DNA from: Burkholderia multivorans ATCC BAA-247
GTDB taxonomy: Bacteria > Pseudomonadota > Gammaproteobacteria > Burkholderiales > Burkholderiaceae
Assembly: GCF_000959525.1 (NCBI RefSeq)
Contig: NZ_CP009832.1
Location: forward strand, 2,046,001 to 2,110,000
Direction: 5' to 3'
Length of the DNA stretch: 64,000 nucleotides
How positions within the stretch are numbered: position 1 is the stretch's first letter; each line of letters begins with the position of its first letter. The notes under the pieces are model-generated. The model did not search any database. It was given only the letters and a program-made list of their open reading frames with translations, and was not told the origin of the DNA. Positions 46,398 to 55,987 of this stretch are shown in pieces. Made by a program: the position numbers and the translations under genes.

Positions 46398-47573
46398 TCA
46401 GTGGCGGCCGTCGTTGGCCTTCGGGTCAGCCGCGGTGTTCGCGGCGGTGCTGCCGGCCGGCGCCCGCGCATGCGGACGTTCGGGGCTCGGCTCCTTCGGC
46501 GCCGCGTCGTGCGGATACAGCTCCATCCGGCTGCGCGGCAGGCACTGCGGATAGTGCGTCTGCAGATACGCGATCAGGCCTTCGCGCACGCGGCAGCGCA
46601 GGTCCCAGCACAGCGACGAATCGGCCGCGCTGACGAGTGCGCGCAGCTGCATCGTGCGCTCGGTCGCGTCGGTGACCTGCAGCACCTGCACGCGGCCGTC
46701 CCATTCCGGCGCCGCGTGCACGAGGCGCGCCAGTTCCTCGCGCAGCGGCGCGAGCGGCGTGCGGTAATCGACCGACAGAAACACGGTGCCGATGATCTCG
46801 GAGCTGCTGCGCGTCCAGTTCGCGAACGGGTTCTCGATGATCCACTGCAGCGGCACGACGAGACGCCGCTGATCCCAGAGCCGCACCGACACGAACGAGC
46901 CCGTGATCTCCTCGATGCGGCCCCACTCGCCCTGGATCACGACGACGTCGTCCAGCCGGATCGGCTGCGTGAGCGCGATCTGCAGCCCCGCGATCAGGTT
47001 GCCGAGCACGGGCCGCGCGGCGATACCGGCGACGAGGCCCGCGACGCCGGCCGACGCGAGCAGGCTCGCGCCGATCTGCCGCACGTTCGGGAACGTCATC
47101 AGCGCGGCACCGGTGCCGATGATCACGATCAGCACCATCACGGTCCGCACGAGGACCTTCGCCTGCGTGTGGACGCGGCGTGCGTGCAGGTTGTTTGCGG
47201 TATCGAGCGGATGCGCGCGGATGATCGCGTCCCCGACGCCGGCCGCGAGCCGCACGAGCAGCCACGTCAGCGAGGCGATCGAGCCGACCGCAGCCGCCGT
47301 GCGCATGCCGCGTACGAAGGCCATGCCGTCGTCGGCCTGCAGCCACACGAATTCGAGCGCGAGCAGCACGAGCGCGACGAGCGACGGCTTGTCGATGTAG
47401 CGCAGGATCGCGCTCGTCAGCGGATACGGCTGCGCGATGCGCTTGACGATCCGCGCGCCGAGACGATGCCCGATGGTGACGACGAACACGACGGCAATCG
47501 ACACGAACAGCGTGCCGAGCCATGAATGCAGCGGCGCATCGGCGATGCGCTGAAACTCCTCGATTGAAATCAT
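46398..47573 (-). CDS. MscS family mechanosensitive channel
   Basis: 391 residues. Four membrane segments precede the pore helix and beta domain: MTFPNVRQIGASLLASAGVAGLVAGIAARPVLGNLIAGLQIALTQPIRLDDVV is the TM3-beta region, with WGRIEEITGSFVSVRLWDQRRLVVPLQWIIENPFANWTR typical of MscS-like proteins. It protects against osmotic downshock. Tail of about 50 residues is Pro/Ala-rich. It is 109 nt downstream of the Rap1a-like gene and 25 nt upstream of the ATPase gene. Confidence 0.9.
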   Translation of the reverse strand: MISIEEFQRIADAPLHSWLGTLFVSIAVVFVVTIGHRLGARIVKRIAQPYPLTSAILRYIDKPSLVALVLLALEFVWLQADDGMAFVRGMRTAAAVGSIASLTWLLVRLAAGVGDAIIRAHPLDTANNLHARRVHTQAKVLVRTVMVLIVIIGTGAALMTFPNVRQIGASLLASAGVAGLVAGIAARPVLGNLIAGLQIALTQPIRLDDVVVIQGEWGRIEEITGSFVSVRLWDQRRLVVPLQWIIENPFANWTRSSSEIIGTVFLSVDYRTPLAPLREELARLVHAAPEWDGRVQVLQVTDATERTMQLRALVSAADSSLCWDLRCRVREGLIAYLQTHYPQCLPRSRMELYPHDAAPKEPSPERPHARAPAGSTAANTAADPKANDGRH

Positions 47574-47682
47574 CGGCGCCCGGGATGCTTCGGTTAGGAG
47601 GCGCGTGCGCCTCGTCCTGAATGCGTCGGGAACGTCCGGGCGCCGCGCGGCACACGCGCAGGCCCGAACACGGTCCGGTCGG

Positions 47683-48039
47683 TCAGTTGCCGCCCCGGCA
47701 CGGGAAGGCCTTGCCGAGACCGAGCGACACGGCGGTGCTCGCGTTGTAGTCGGCGAGCTTCGGATTTTCGGCGATGTACTTGCGCACCGCGTCGGTCATC
47801 TGCTGCGCCTTGATGTCGGGCGGCAGGCAGAAATACTGGCCGACACGCGGCCCCGTCGTGCCGCCGATCGCGTCGATGGTGTTGTAGACGCCGTCGGCGG
47901 CGCCTTCGATGTAGGCCGCGCACGACGCTCGCGACTTGATGTCCGTCTTCGCGCACAGACGGTCGAGATCCGCGCCCGTGAAAGCCGCCGCCGACAACGG
48001 CACGGCAAACGCCGCGGCACAAAACATAGCCCGCAACAT
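47683..48039 (-). CDS. Rap1a/Tai-like secreted protein
   Basis: 118 residues with signal peptide MLRAMFCAAAFAVPLSAAAF. The mature part has the Rap1a/Tai pattern: LCAKTD, SRASCAAYIEGAADGVYN, YFCLPPDIKAQQMTDAVRKYI, ending GKAFPCRGGN, with cysteines paired in the periplasm. Tai/Rap1a proteins are immunity proteins to type VI amidases, but this family also includes stand-alone members. No T6SS effector is in view. AAGGAA precedes the ATG. It is last in a run with an ankyrin gene. Confidence 0.75.
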   Translation of the reverse strand: MLRAMFCAAAFAVPLSAAAFTGADLDRLCAKTDIKSRASCAAYIEGAADGVYNTIDAIGGTTGPRVGQYFCLPPDIKAQQMTDAVRKYIAENPKLADYNASTAVSLGLGKAFPCRGGN

Positions 48040-48126
48040 GGTGTTCCTTATGTCAATGCGGCCCGCAACGGCCCACTGCCGTGACGGGCCAGACACGGCC
48101 GGGCTGGCCGGCCGCGCCGAAAACCG

Positions 48127-48834
48127 TCATTTTGCACTCTTTTGCGCGTCTGCCGGTGCCGATGCGCCGACGCGCACCGTACGCTTGCTGAGGATGTCGA
48201 TCGCGTCCGGCGCCTTGTAGTGCTTCGCGAAGTCGAGCGCGGTCAGCCCGAGCTGGTTCTTCACCTGCGGATCGGCGCCCTGGTCGAGCAGCAGATTGAC
48301 GGTCGTCGCGTGGTTGCCGCGCGCGGCCATCATCAGCGGCGTCGTGCCGTTCGGCGAGGCGGTGTCGATGTACGCGTCATGATCGAGCAGCACCTTGACG
48401 ACCGCGTCCTGACCGTTCGTCGCCGCGTAGTGCAGCGGCGCCCAGCCCTTCTTGCTGACTTCCGCGCCCTTGTCGATCAGCAGCTTCACGAGCGCGACGT
48501 CGCCGTTCAGCGACGCGAGCATCAGCGCGTTTTCGCCGGCCTTGTCTTCCTTCTCGAGATCGACGTTCGCGGCCGACGCCAGCGCCGCCGCGACCTTGTC
48601 GGACTTCTCGCGCGCGGCGATCACGAGCAGCGGATCGCCGTTCGGCGCGACCGTGTTCGGATCGAGGCCGTTCTTCAGCTGCTTGCCGATGTCGGCGATG
48701 TCGTCGAACTTGACCGCCTTCACGATCGCGTCCAGCGACTCGGCGTGCGCGCCGGCGGCGCCGAGCAGGCCGCTCGCGACGAGCACGGCGGCGGCGAGCG
48801 CGCGTTTCGGCAAATGTTTGGTCGGCTTCGTCAT
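48127..48834 (-). CDS. secreted ankyrin repeat protein
   Basis: 235 residues. Signal peptide to about 31 (AAGAHAES). Five or six ankyrin repeats follow (about 45-205), for example KAGENALMLASLNGDVALVKLLIDKGAEV and PNGTTPLMMAARGNHATTVNLLLDQGADP. Such periplasmic ankyrin proteins bind partner proteins; the partner is unknown. It lies 41 nt downstream of tatD and 87 nt upstream of the Rap1a-like gene. Confidence 0.85.
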   Translation of the reverse strand: MTKPTKHLPKRALAAAVLVASGLLGAAGAHAESLDAIVKAVKFDDIADIGKQLKNGLDPNTVAPNGDPLLVIAAREKSDKVAAALASAANVDLEKEDKAGENALMLASLNGDVALVKLLIDKGAEVSKKGWAPLHYAATNGQDAVVKVLLDHDAYIDTASPNGTTPLMMAARGNHATTVNLLLDQGADPQVKNQLGLTALDFAKHYKAPDAIDILSKRTVRVGASAPADAQKSAK

Positions 48835-48875
48835 TGTTGTGGGCTCCTTCCCTGGGTTGTCGGCTGTGCGGCGCG

Positions 48876-49655
48876 TCAGCGGGCGATCTTGAACAGCCGG
48901 AAAAAGTTTTGTGTCGTTGCGTCGGCAAGCGTCTCGACCGCGATGCCGCGCTCCGATGCGATAAAGCGTCCGACATGGCTCACGTACGCAGGTTCATTCG
49001 GCTTGCCGCGATACGGCACCGGCGCGAGGTACGGCGAGTCGGTCTCGATCAGCAGCCGGTCGAGCGGCACGCGGCGCGCGACGTCCTGCACGTCGGTCGC
49101 GTTCTTGAACGTGACGATGCCCGACAGCGAGATGTGGAAATTCTGCGCGAGCGCCTGCTCGGCGACGGCCCACGGCTCGGTGAAGCAGTGCATCACGCCG
49201 CCGGGCACGTCTGCGCGCTCCTCGGCCATGATCCGCAGCGTGTCCTCCGACGACGCCCGCGTATGGACGATCAGCGGCTTCATCGTCGCGGCCGCGGCCC
49301 GGATGTGCGTGCGAAAGCGCTCGCGCTGCCACTCCATGTCGGCAATCGAGCGGCCTTCGAGGCGGTAGTAGTCGAGGCCCGTCTCGCCGATCGCGACGAC
49401 CTTCGGATGCGCGGCCAGTTCGACGAGTTCGGCGAGCGTCGGTTCCCGCGCCTCCTCGTGATCGGGATGCACGCCGACCGACGCATAGACGTTGTCGTGC
49501 GCCTCGGCGATCGCGAGCACGTCGGGCAGCGTCTCGAAATCGACGGACACGCACAGCGCGTGCGTGACGTCGTGCTCGCGCATGTTCTCGAGCACCGCCG
49601 GCAGGCGATCCGCGAGACCCTTGAAATTGATGTGGCAATGAGAGTCGACGAACAT
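48876..49655 (-). CDS. tatD: TatD family metal-dependent hydrolase
   Basis: 259 residues, amidohydrolase-like TIM barrel. Metal motifs DSHCHINF (residues 4-11), GETGLDYYR, HTRASSED, HCFTEPW and ETDSPYL are all present. TatD proteins are DNases, in E. coli also 3'-5' exonuclease in DNA repair. Upstream in-frame codons are not conserved; the ATG at 49655 follows AGGAACC. Part of mltG-tmk-holB-tatD. Confidence 0.93.
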   Translation of the reverse strand: MFVDSHCHINFKGLADRLPAVLENMREHDVTHALCVSVDFETLPDVLAIAEAHDNVYASVGVHPDHEEAREPTLAELVELAAHPKVVAIGETGLDYYRLEGRSIADMEWQRERFRTHIRAAAATMKPLIVHTRASSEDTLRIMAEERADVPGGVMHCFTEPWAVAEQALAQNFHISLSGIVTFKNATDVQDVARRVPLDRLLIETDSPYLAPVPYRGKPNEPAYVSHVGRFIASERGIAVETLADATTQNFFRLFKIAR

Positions 49656-49751
49656 CGTGGTTCCTGAATACGTAAAGCCGGCCGCGACGCGCGCGTCGCC
49701 TCGCGGCAGGTGTCGGTCATCGTTTCGCAACCCGACGGAAACAATCGAGGA

Positions 49752-50780
49752 TCATGCGAACATTTCGCGATAACCGAGAAACAATTCCTCGAAGACGAGC
49801 CGCGCATTGAGCGGATGGTTCTCGACCGTGCGCTGCCGCGTGACGGCCTTCATGAAGCGCGCGAACGTGTTCGCGTCGACCGTCTGCGCGCAGCGCGCGA
49901 GTGCCGCCGCGTGCGCGGGGAAATAGCGCGGCGCGCCCGCCATCCGCTGCGCCAGCAGATCGTACAGCCAGCGCTGCAGCCAGCCGAGCACGAGCGGCAC
50001 CGGCAGCTTCTGCAGCGTCTCGCCGCACGCGAACGGATCGCAGGCCGCGCCGGCCGCGAGCTGGTTCAGCGTGAAGTCGCGCAACGGGCGGTTCTCGTCG
50101 CTCGCGAGCGCCAGCGCGGCGAGCGGCGCGCCGCCGGCTTCGGCGAGCAGCGCGCGCGCGTCGTCGACGCCCTGCGTCGCGAGCCACGCGGCGGCCGCCT
50201 CGGGCGCCGGCACGCTCATCGGCCACTGCCGGCAGCGGCTGACGATGGTCGGCAGCAGACGGTCGATGCGCGCCGACACGAGCAGGAACACGACGCCCGG
50301 CGGCGGCTCCTCGAGCGTCTTCAGCAACGCGTTGGACGCGGCGACGTTCAGCGCTTCGGCCGGATACAGCACGACGACGCGCAGGCCGCCGCGATGCGAG
50401 CCGACGCCGCAGAAATCGAGCAGCGCACGCACCTGCTCGATCTTGATCTCCTTGCTCGGCGTGCGCGTCTTCTTGCCGCTGTCGTCCGCGTCGGCCGGCT
50501 TCGCATCGTCCGCGGCGCCCGGCGCTTCGCCGGCGAGCGCTTCGGGCAGCACGATCCGGTAGTCCGGATGGTTGCCCTGCGCGAACCACGTGCAAGCCGC
50601 GCAGGTGCCGCACGGCTCGCCGTTCGGCTGCGGCGACTCGCAGAGGAAACCCCGCGCCAGATGCTGCGCGAACTGCAGCTTGCCGATGCCGGCCTGCCCG
50701 TGCAGCAGCAGCGCATGCGGCCATTGCGCGCGCAACTGCTGCAGGCGGTTCCAGTCGTCGGTCTGCCACGGATAGATCAT
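49752..50780 (-). CDS. holB: DNA polymerase III subunit delta'
   Basis: 342 residues. N-terminal AAA+-like fold with LHGQAGIGKLQFAQHL; the zinc module has CGTCAACTWF with an upstream Cys (CESPQPNGEPC), and NALLKTLEEPPPGVVFLLVS is the SRC-adjacent segment. It is a clamp-loader subunit without ATP hydrolysis of its own. An acidic insert (APGAADDAKPADADDSGKK) lies near residues 88-106. 19 nt after tmk. Confidence 0.95.
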   Translation of the reverse strand: MIYPWQTDDWNRLQQLRAQWPHALLLHGQAGIGKLQFAQHLARGFLCESPQPNGEPCGTCAACTWFAQGNHPDYRIVLPEALAGEAPGAADDAKPADADDSGKKTRTPSKEIKIEQVRALLDFCGVGSHRGGLRVVVLYPAEALNVAASNALLKTLEEPPPGVVFLLVSARIDRLLPTIVSRCRQWPMSVPAPEAAAAWLATQGVDDARALLAEAGGAPLAALALASDENRPLRDFTLNQLAAGAACDPFACGETLQKLPVPLVLGWLQRWLYDLLAQRMAGAPRYFPAHAAALARCAQTVDANTFARFMKAVTRQRTVENHPLNARLVFEELFLGYREMFA

Positions 50781-50799
50781 GAGGTGCGTTCCTTGCGGG

Positions 50800-51420
50800 T
50801 TACAGCGCGGCGAGTACGCGCTCGAGCTGCTGACGGATCTCGTCGATCGACTGCGTCGCGTCGACGATCGCGAAGCGATGCGGCGCTTCTTCCGCACGCC
50901 GCAGATATTCGCCGCGCGTGCGCGTGAAAAACGCGTCCGACTCGCTCTCGAACTTGTCCGGCATGCGCACGGCGCCGCGGCGCTCGCTCGCGACGTGCGG
51001 CGCAACGTCGAACAGCACGGTCAGGTCCGGCTGAAAGCCGCCCTGCACCCAGCGTTCGAGCGTCTCGAGCTTGTCGCGCGGCAGCCCGCGGCCGCCGCCC
51101 TGATACGCGAAGGTCGCGTCGGTGAAGCGGTCCGACACGACCCAGTCGCCGCGCGCGAGCGCCGGCTCGATCACGAGCGCGAGATGCTCGCGGCGCGCGG
51201 CGAACATCAGCAGCGCCTCGGTTTCCAGATCCATCGGCTGGTTCAGCAGGATCTCGCGCAGTTTCTCGCCGAGCTGCGTGCCGCCCGGCTCGCGCGTCAC
51301 GACGACCTGCCGGCCGGCGCCGGCCAGCTTGTGCTGCAGGCGTTCGCAGAACCATTGCAGGTGCGTCGTCTTGCCCGCCCCGTCGATGCCCTCGAACGTG
51401 ATGAATTTACCGCTCGCCAT
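50800..51420 (-). CDS. tmk: thymidylate kinase
   Basis: 206 residues. P-loop [13 protein letters not shown] (about 8-20), DRF motif in [20 protein letters not shown], and the LID region [14 protein letters not shown]. It phosphorylates dTMP to dTDP. Two adjacent ATGs (51423, 51420) overlap the mltG stop codon (TGATG); the second is better spaced from GAGG. Translation is coupled to mltG, and holB follows after 19 nt. Confidence 0.95.
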   Translation of the reverse strand: MASGKFITFEGIDGAGKTTHLQWFCERLQHKLAGAGRQVVVTREPGGTQLGEKLREILLNQPMDLETEALLMFAARREHLALVIEPALARGDWVVSDRFTDATFAYQGGGRGLPRDKLETLERWVQGGFQPDLTVLFDVAPHVASERRGAVRMPDKFESESDAFFTRTRGEYLRRAEEAPHRFAIVDATQSIDEIRQQLERVLAAL

Positions 51421-52439
51421 CATTGACCTCGTATGTACTTGTCCACGGCCTTGTTGTGATCGCCGAGCGTATCCGAGAACACGCTCGTGCCGTCGCCCTT
51501 CGCGACGAAATAGAGCGCGTTCGTCTGCGCCGGATTGATCGCCGCCTGCAGTGCGGCGACGCCCGGCAACGCGATCGGCGTCGGCGGCAGCCCGCGTCGC
51601 GTGTAAGTATTGTAAGGAGTGTCGGCCTGCAGGTCGCGCTTGCGCAGACGGCCGTCGTACGCGTCGCCGAGCCCGTAGATCACCGACGGATCGGTCTGCA
51701 GCGGCATGCCGATGCGCAGCCGGTTCGCGAATACGGCCGCGACGAAGGCGCGATCGGCCGCATGCCCGGTTTCCTTTTCGACGATTGACGCGATCGTCAG
51801 CGCTTCGTAAGGCGTCTTGTACGGCAGGCCGGGCGCACGCGCGGCCCACGCCTCGTCGAGGCGCGTCTGCATCAGCCGGTAGGCGCGCCGGTAGATGTTC
51901 ACGTCGCTCGTGCCCTTGTCGAACAGATAGGTATCGGGAAAGAACAGCCCTTCGCCGCTGCCGCGCTCGATCGCGCTGTCGGACGCGCCGATCGCGCGCA
52001 GCAGTTCGGCGTCGCTCATCCCGGCCGTCGTGTGGACCAGATCGGGGTTCGCATCGAGTTCCGCGCGCATCCGCTTGAAGGTCCAGCCCTCGATCACCGT
52101 CGCGACGTACTCGTTCACGTCGCCGCGCGCGATCTTCTGCAGCACTTCGTACGGCGTGACGCCCGTCTTGAATTCGTAGTTGCCGGACTTCAGCCGGCTC
52201 GACAGGCCGAGCAGCCGCGTCATCGCGACGAAGCCGAACGGCTCGACCGGTACGCCGCCGCGCTTCAGTTGCAGCGCGACACTCTTCACGCTGCTGCGCG
52301 GCTTGATCGTGACGTCGAGCGACGCCGCACCGAGCAGCAGCGGGCGGGTCGCCCAGTAATACGCGCCGCCCGCGCCGGCAGCGGCCACAACGACGGCCAG
52401 CGCCGCCACCGTCGCGGCGCATTTCTTCAGTAGGGACAT
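51420..52439 (-). CDS. mltG: endolytic transglycosylase MltG
   Basis: 339 residues. One N-terminal membrane helix (about 9-31) and a periplasmic YceG domain with a LysM-like subdomain, followed by [41 protein letters not shown]; the catalytic Glu is in EKET. It cuts nascent glycan strands near the inner membrane. First gene of the run mltG-tmk-holB-tatD. The stop overlaps the tmk start. Confidence 0.93.
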   Translation of the reverse strand: MSLLKKCAATVAALAVVVAAAGAGGAYYWATRPLLLGAASLDVTIKPRSSVKSVALQLKRGGVPVEPFGFVAMTRLLGLSSRLKSGNYEFKTGVTPYEVLQKIARGDVNEYVATVIEGWTFKRMRAELDANPDLVHTTAGMSDAELLRAIGASDSAIERGSGEGLFFPDTYLFDKGTSDVNIYRRAYRLMQTRLDEAWAARAPGLPYKTPYEALTIASIVEKETGHAADRAFVAAVFANRLRIGMPLQTDPSVIYGLGDAYDGRLRKRDLQADTPYNTYTRRGLPPTPIALPGVAALQAAINPAQTNALYFVAKGDGTSVFSDTLGDHNKAVDKYIRGQ

Positions 52440-52461
52440 GGAACGTGACTCAGGTAAGACC

Positions 52462-52488
52462 CATATAATACTTGCTCGCCTCCGTCAA
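52462..52488. promoter_or_regulatory. divergent promoter region of mltG and ygfZ
   Basis: An AT-rich core has TATAAT on the plus strand (52464-52469) facing ygfZ, and on the minus strand TTGACG (52488-52483) with TATATG at 15-bp spacing facing mltG. Spacing is imperfect on both sides, so assignment is tentative. Confidence 0.3.
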
Positions 52489-52515
52489 AGTCAGGGTTGA
52501 CTGTTCCCTCATTCC

Positions 52516-53553
52516 ATGAGCACACCGTTCGCTTCACCGGCTGCCCAGGCTGCCGCATCCGCCCCGCTCCCCGTTTTTCCCCGTCCGTCCGCCGCCGATT
52601 TCGATGCGCCGGGCGCGTGCATGCCGCTCGCGCAGTTCGGCGTGATCGACGTGGCCGGCGACGATGCGGCAACGTTCCTGCACAGCCAGCTCACCAACGA
52701 CATCGAGCATCTGGACGCCGCCAGTGCGCGGCTCAGCGGCTACTGCTCGCCGAAGGGCCGGCTGCTCGCGTCGTTCCTCGCGTGGCGCGCGGGCCACGAC
52801 GTGCGCCTGCTGGTGTCGAAGGACATTCAGGCCGCGGTGCAGAAGCGGCTGTCGATGTTCGTGCTGCGTGCGAAGGCGAAACTGACCGACGCGAGCGAGG
52901 CGCTTGCGGTGGTGGGCTTCGCCGGCGACGTGCGCGACGCGCTGTCGGGCATCTTCGATGCGCTGCCGGACGGCGTCCACGTGAAGGTCGACGGCCCTGC
53001 CGGTGCGCTGATCCGCGTGCCGGACGCGGCCGGGCGCAAGCGTTACCTGTGGATCGGCCCGCGCGCGGAAGTCGACGCGCGCCTCGCCGCGCTTGGCGGC
53101 AAGCTCCCGGTCGTGTCGCCGGCCGTGTGGGACTGGCTCGACGTGCGTGCCGGCGAGCCGCGTATCACGCAGCCGGTCGTCGAACAGTTCGTCCCGCAGA
53201 TGGTGAATTTCGACGTGATCGGCGCGGTCAACTTCCGCAAGGGCTGCTATCCGGGCCAGGAAGTCGTCGCGCGCAGCCAGTATCGCGGCACGATCAAGCG
53301 CCGCACCGCGCTCGCGCACGTCGCGGCCGACACCGACACCGTGCGTGCCGGCGCCGAGCTGTTCCACAGCGACGATCCGGGCCAGCCCTGCGGCATGATC
53401 GTCAATGCGGCGGCGGCGCCCGCGGGCGGCGTCGACGCGCTCGTCGAGATCAAGCTCGCCGCGCTCGACAGCGGCAGCGTGCACGTCGGCTCGGCCGCCG
53501 GGCCCGCGCTCGCGTTCGACGCACTGCCGTACGCGTGGCCGACCGACGCATGA
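52516..53553 (+). CDS. ygfZ: folate-binding protein YgfZ
   Basis: 345 residues, GcvT-like fold. The YgfZ motif is FRKGCYPGQEVVARSQYRG with Cys244 in KGCYPGQE. It is needed for maturation or repair of some Fe-S enzymes with tetrahydrofolate. N-terminal part carries an unconserved Pro/Ala-rich lead of about 35 residues. Divergent from mltG; 76 nt upstream of an NRDE gene which may be co-transcribed. Confidence 0.92.
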   Translation: MSTPFASPAAQAAASAPLPVFPRPSAADFDAPGACMPLAQFGVIDVAGDDAATFLHSQLTNDIEHLDAASARLSGYCSPKGRLLASFLAWRAGHDVRLLVSKDIQAAVQKRLSMFVLRAKAKLTDASEALAVVGFAGDVRDALSGIFDALPDGVHVKVDGPAGALIRVPDAAGRKRYLWIGPRAEVDARLAALGGKLPVVSPAVWDWLDVRAGEPRITQPVVEQFVPQMVNFDVIGAVNFRKGCYPGQEVVARSQYRGTIKRRTALAHVAADTDTVRAGAELFHSDDPGQPCGMIVNAAAAPAGGVDALVEIKLAALDSGSVHVGSAAGPALAFDALPYAWPTDA

Positions 53554-53629
53554 CGCACTGACAACCCGTTCGCGCGCCGCAGCGCCTTGTGCGCCGGCCG
53601 CGCGACGTTTCCTGCGAGAGATTCGCCCG

Positions 53630-54475
53630 ATGTGTCTGATTGCCTTCGACTGGCAGCCCGATGCCGCCGCCGGTCCCGTATTTACGCTGGCCGCCAACCG
53701 CGACGAATTCTTTCGCCGCACGAGCGCGCCGCTGTCGTGGTGGGAAGACGTGCCGGGCGTGCTCGCCGGCCGCGATCTCGAGGCGGGCGGCACCTGGCTC
53801 GGCGTGTCGCGCGACGGCCGCTTCGCCGCGCTGACCAATTACCGCGCGCCGTTCGACATCCGTGCCGGCGCGCCGACGCGCGGCAAGCTCGTGTCCGACT
53901 ATCTCGGCGGCCCGGCCGTCGCGCCGCTCGACTATCTCGCGCAGCTCGCCGAGCATGCGGCCGTCTACAACGGCTTCAACCTGCTCGTCGGCGACTGGAA
54001 ACGGCGCGAACTCGCATGGTTCTGCAATCGCGCGCCCGAAGGCGAAAGCCGCGCGGCGCCGCCGGTCGCGGTCGGCGCCGGCGTGCACGCGCTGTCGAAC
54101 GCGCGGCTCGATACGCCCTGGCCGAAAGTCGTGCGCAAGCGCGCCGAGCTCGGCACGCTGCTGACCGACAACCCGACACCGTCGCTCGACGAGCTGATCG
54201 CGCTGATGCGCGATACGCGCGTGGCCGACGACGACGCGCTGCCGCACACCGGCATTCCGCTCGAGCGCGAGCGCGCGCTGTCCGCCGCGTTCATCGAGAC
54301 GCCCGAATACGGCACGCGCGGCACGACCGCGCTGCGCGTCACGATGAAGGAAGGCGTGCGGCTCACCGTCGAGATCAAGGAGCGCAGCGACGACGACGGC
54401 TCGCATCGCACCGTGCGGCCCGGCGAGTTCGAGCGCGCGTTCGCCTTCGACATCGACGTCACGACGCCGCGCTGA
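53630..54475 (+). CDS. NRDE family protein (TANGO2-like)
   Basis: 281 residues. MCLIAFDWQP begins with Cys2, typical of TANGO2/NRDE proteins and potentially N-terminal nucleophile after Met removal. The defining Asn-Arg-Asp-Glu is in AANRDEFFRR near 23-31. GRDLEAGGTWLGVSRDGRFAALTNYR and GKLVSDYL follow. In eukaryotes TANGO2 is tied to lipid or haem handling; bacterial role unknown. It follows ygfZ and ends 9 nt from the convergent acetyltransferase gene. Confidence 0.85.
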   Translation: MCLIAFDWQPDAAAGPVFTLAANRDEFFRRTSAPLSWWEDVPGVLAGRDLEAGGTWLGVSRDGRFAALTNYRAPFDIRAGAPTRGKLVSDYLGGPAVAPLDYLAQLAEHAAVYNGFNLLVGDWKRRELAWFCNRAPEGESRAAPPVAVGAGVHALSNARLDTPWPKVVRKRAELGTLLTDNPTPSLDELIALMRDTRVADDDALPHTGIPLERERALSAAFIETPEYGTRGTTALRVTMKEGVRLTVEIKERSDDDGSHRTVRPGEFERAFAFDIDVTTPR

Positions 54476-54484
54476 CGCGCCGCG

Positions 54485-54925
54485 TCACGGCACGCGCGTC
54501 ATCTCGACGTGCGGCACGCCGGCCTCGACGAACGGCGCGCCGGCTGCCGAGAACCCGTGCCGCAGATAGAACGGCACCGCCGCCTCCTGGGCATAAAGCC
54601 GTACGAGCGGTTCGCCGCGCCGGCGCGCGGCATCGAGCAGCGCGTTCAGCACGGCCGAGCCGATGCCGCGGTTGCGTGCCTCGGCCAGCACGGCGACGCG
54701 GCCGATCGTGCCGGACGGCAGCAGCCGCCCCGTCGCGACCGCGCGGCGCGCGCCGGTCGTCGCGTCGATCCGGTACGCGACCGCATGCAACGCGAGCGGA
54801 TCGTCGTCGTCGAGTTCCCATTCGGGCGGGATGCGCTGCTCGCGCACGAACACCGCGTCGCGAATGCGCGCCGCATCGCCGCCCAGCGTCGTCCAGTCGC
54901 CGGTTTCCACCACGCCGTCCGTCAT
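54485..54925 (-). CDS. GNAT family N-acetyltransferase
   Basis: 146 residues. Acetyl-CoA binding motif A is VLAEARNRGIGSAVLNALLDAARRRGE; the C-terminal FYLRHGFSAAG is motif B. ElaA/YjcF-like with the opening RDAVFVREQRIPPEWELDDDDPLALH. Substrate unknown. It is preceded by the HSL-type esterase with 39 nt between and they may be co-transcribed. Confidence 0.87.
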   Translation of the reverse strand: MTDGVVETGDWTTLGGDAARIRDAVFVREQRIPPEWELDDDDPLALHAVAYRIDATTGARRAVATGRLLPSGTIGRVAVLAEARNRGIGSAVLNALLDAARRRGEPLVRLYAQEAAVPFYLRHGFSAAGAPFVEAGVPHVEMTRVP

Positions 54926-54964
54926 CGCTGCCCTCCTCGCGCGCGGCGCCGTCGCCGCCCGCCG

Positions 54965-55924
54965 TCAAACGTCGTCGAACGCGGCCCTCAGCGCCGCGAC
55001 CGCATCGGCATGCGCGGCCTTCACCTCGGGCACGTAGCCGCCCATCTTGAAGAATTCGTGGATCATGCCCGGATAGCAGACCAGCGTGACCGCGTTGCCG
55101 GCCGCGCGCAGCTTGTCCGCATAGGCGGCGCCTTCGTCGCTGAGCGGGTCGTACTCGGCCGTCGCGATCCACGCGGGCGCGACGCCCGCGAACGACGGCG
55201 CGCCGCGCCGGCCGTCGAGCGGCGCGAAGCGCCAGTCGTCGCGATCCGCCGCGTCGCGCACGTATTGCGCGAAGAACCACTGGATCGTGTCGCGCGACAG
55301 CAGGTAGCCGTTCGCGAGCCGCGCATGCGAGGCGGTGTCCTGATGGCCCGTGACGCCCGGGTAAATCAGCAGCTGCAGCGCAAGATCGATGCCCGCATCG
55401 CGTGCGAGCACCGCGCAGACCGTCGCGAGCGTGCCGCCCGCGCTGTCGCCGCCGACCGCGAGCCGCGACGCGTCGAGGCCCAATGCGGGCGCCTCGCGAT
55501 GCAGCCAGCGCAATGCATCCTCGGCATCGTCGACGGCGGTCGGGAACCGGTGCTCGGGCGCGAGCCGGTAGCCCACCGACAGCACCGCGCAGCGCGCGTC
55601 GCGCGCGAACATCCGGCACAGCGCGTCGTGCGTGTCGATGCTGCCGACCGTGAAGCCGCCGCCGTGATAGTAGACGAGCGCGGGCAGCGGCTCGGCGAGG
55701 CTCGGTTCGACCGGCAGATACAGCCGCGCGGCAATCGCATGGCCGTCGCGCGTCGGAATCGTGCACGCGTCGACCGCATGCATCGGCGCGGGCGGCACGT
55801 CGAGGATCGGCGCGCTCTTCTCGTAGGCGGCGCGCGCCTGCTGCGGCGTCTGGCGATGATAAGGCGGGCGTTTCGCGCGCTCGACCATGTCGAGCACCTG
55901 GGCGATCTTCGGATTCAGCGGCAT
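54965..55924 (-). CDS. HSL-type alpha/beta hydrolase (esterase)
   Basis: 319 residues. Oxyanion HGGGFTVGS, nucleophile GGDSAGGT, acid in YDPLSDEG and base in GMIHEF: the full triad of the hormone-sensitive lipase family. An upstream in-frame ATG at 55972 would add 16 residues; MPLNPKIAQVLDMVE is the commoner family opening. It is 63 nt downstream of the oxidoreductase gene. It probably hydrolyses short-chain esters. Confidence 0.85.
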   Translation of the reverse strand: MPLNPKIAQVLDMVERAKRPPYHRQTPQQARAAYEKSAPILDVPPAPMHAVDACTIPTRDGHAIAARLYLPVEPSLAEPLPALVYYHGGGFTVGSIDTHDALCRMFARDARCAVLSVGYRLAPEHRFPTAVDDAEDALRWLHREAPALGLDASRLAVGGDSAGGTLATVCAVLARDAGIDLALQLLIYPGVTGHQDTASHARLANGYLLSRDTIQWFFAQYVRDAADRDDWRFAPLDGRRGAPSFAGVAPAWIATAEYDPLSDEGAAYADKLRAAGNAVTLVCYPGMIHEFFKMGGYVPEVKAAHADAVAALRAAFDDV

Positions 55925-55987
55925 CGGGGTGAACGGCGCGTGCGTGGCGCCGGGAACGAACAAGCGCCACATGATGCCACGCCTGCG

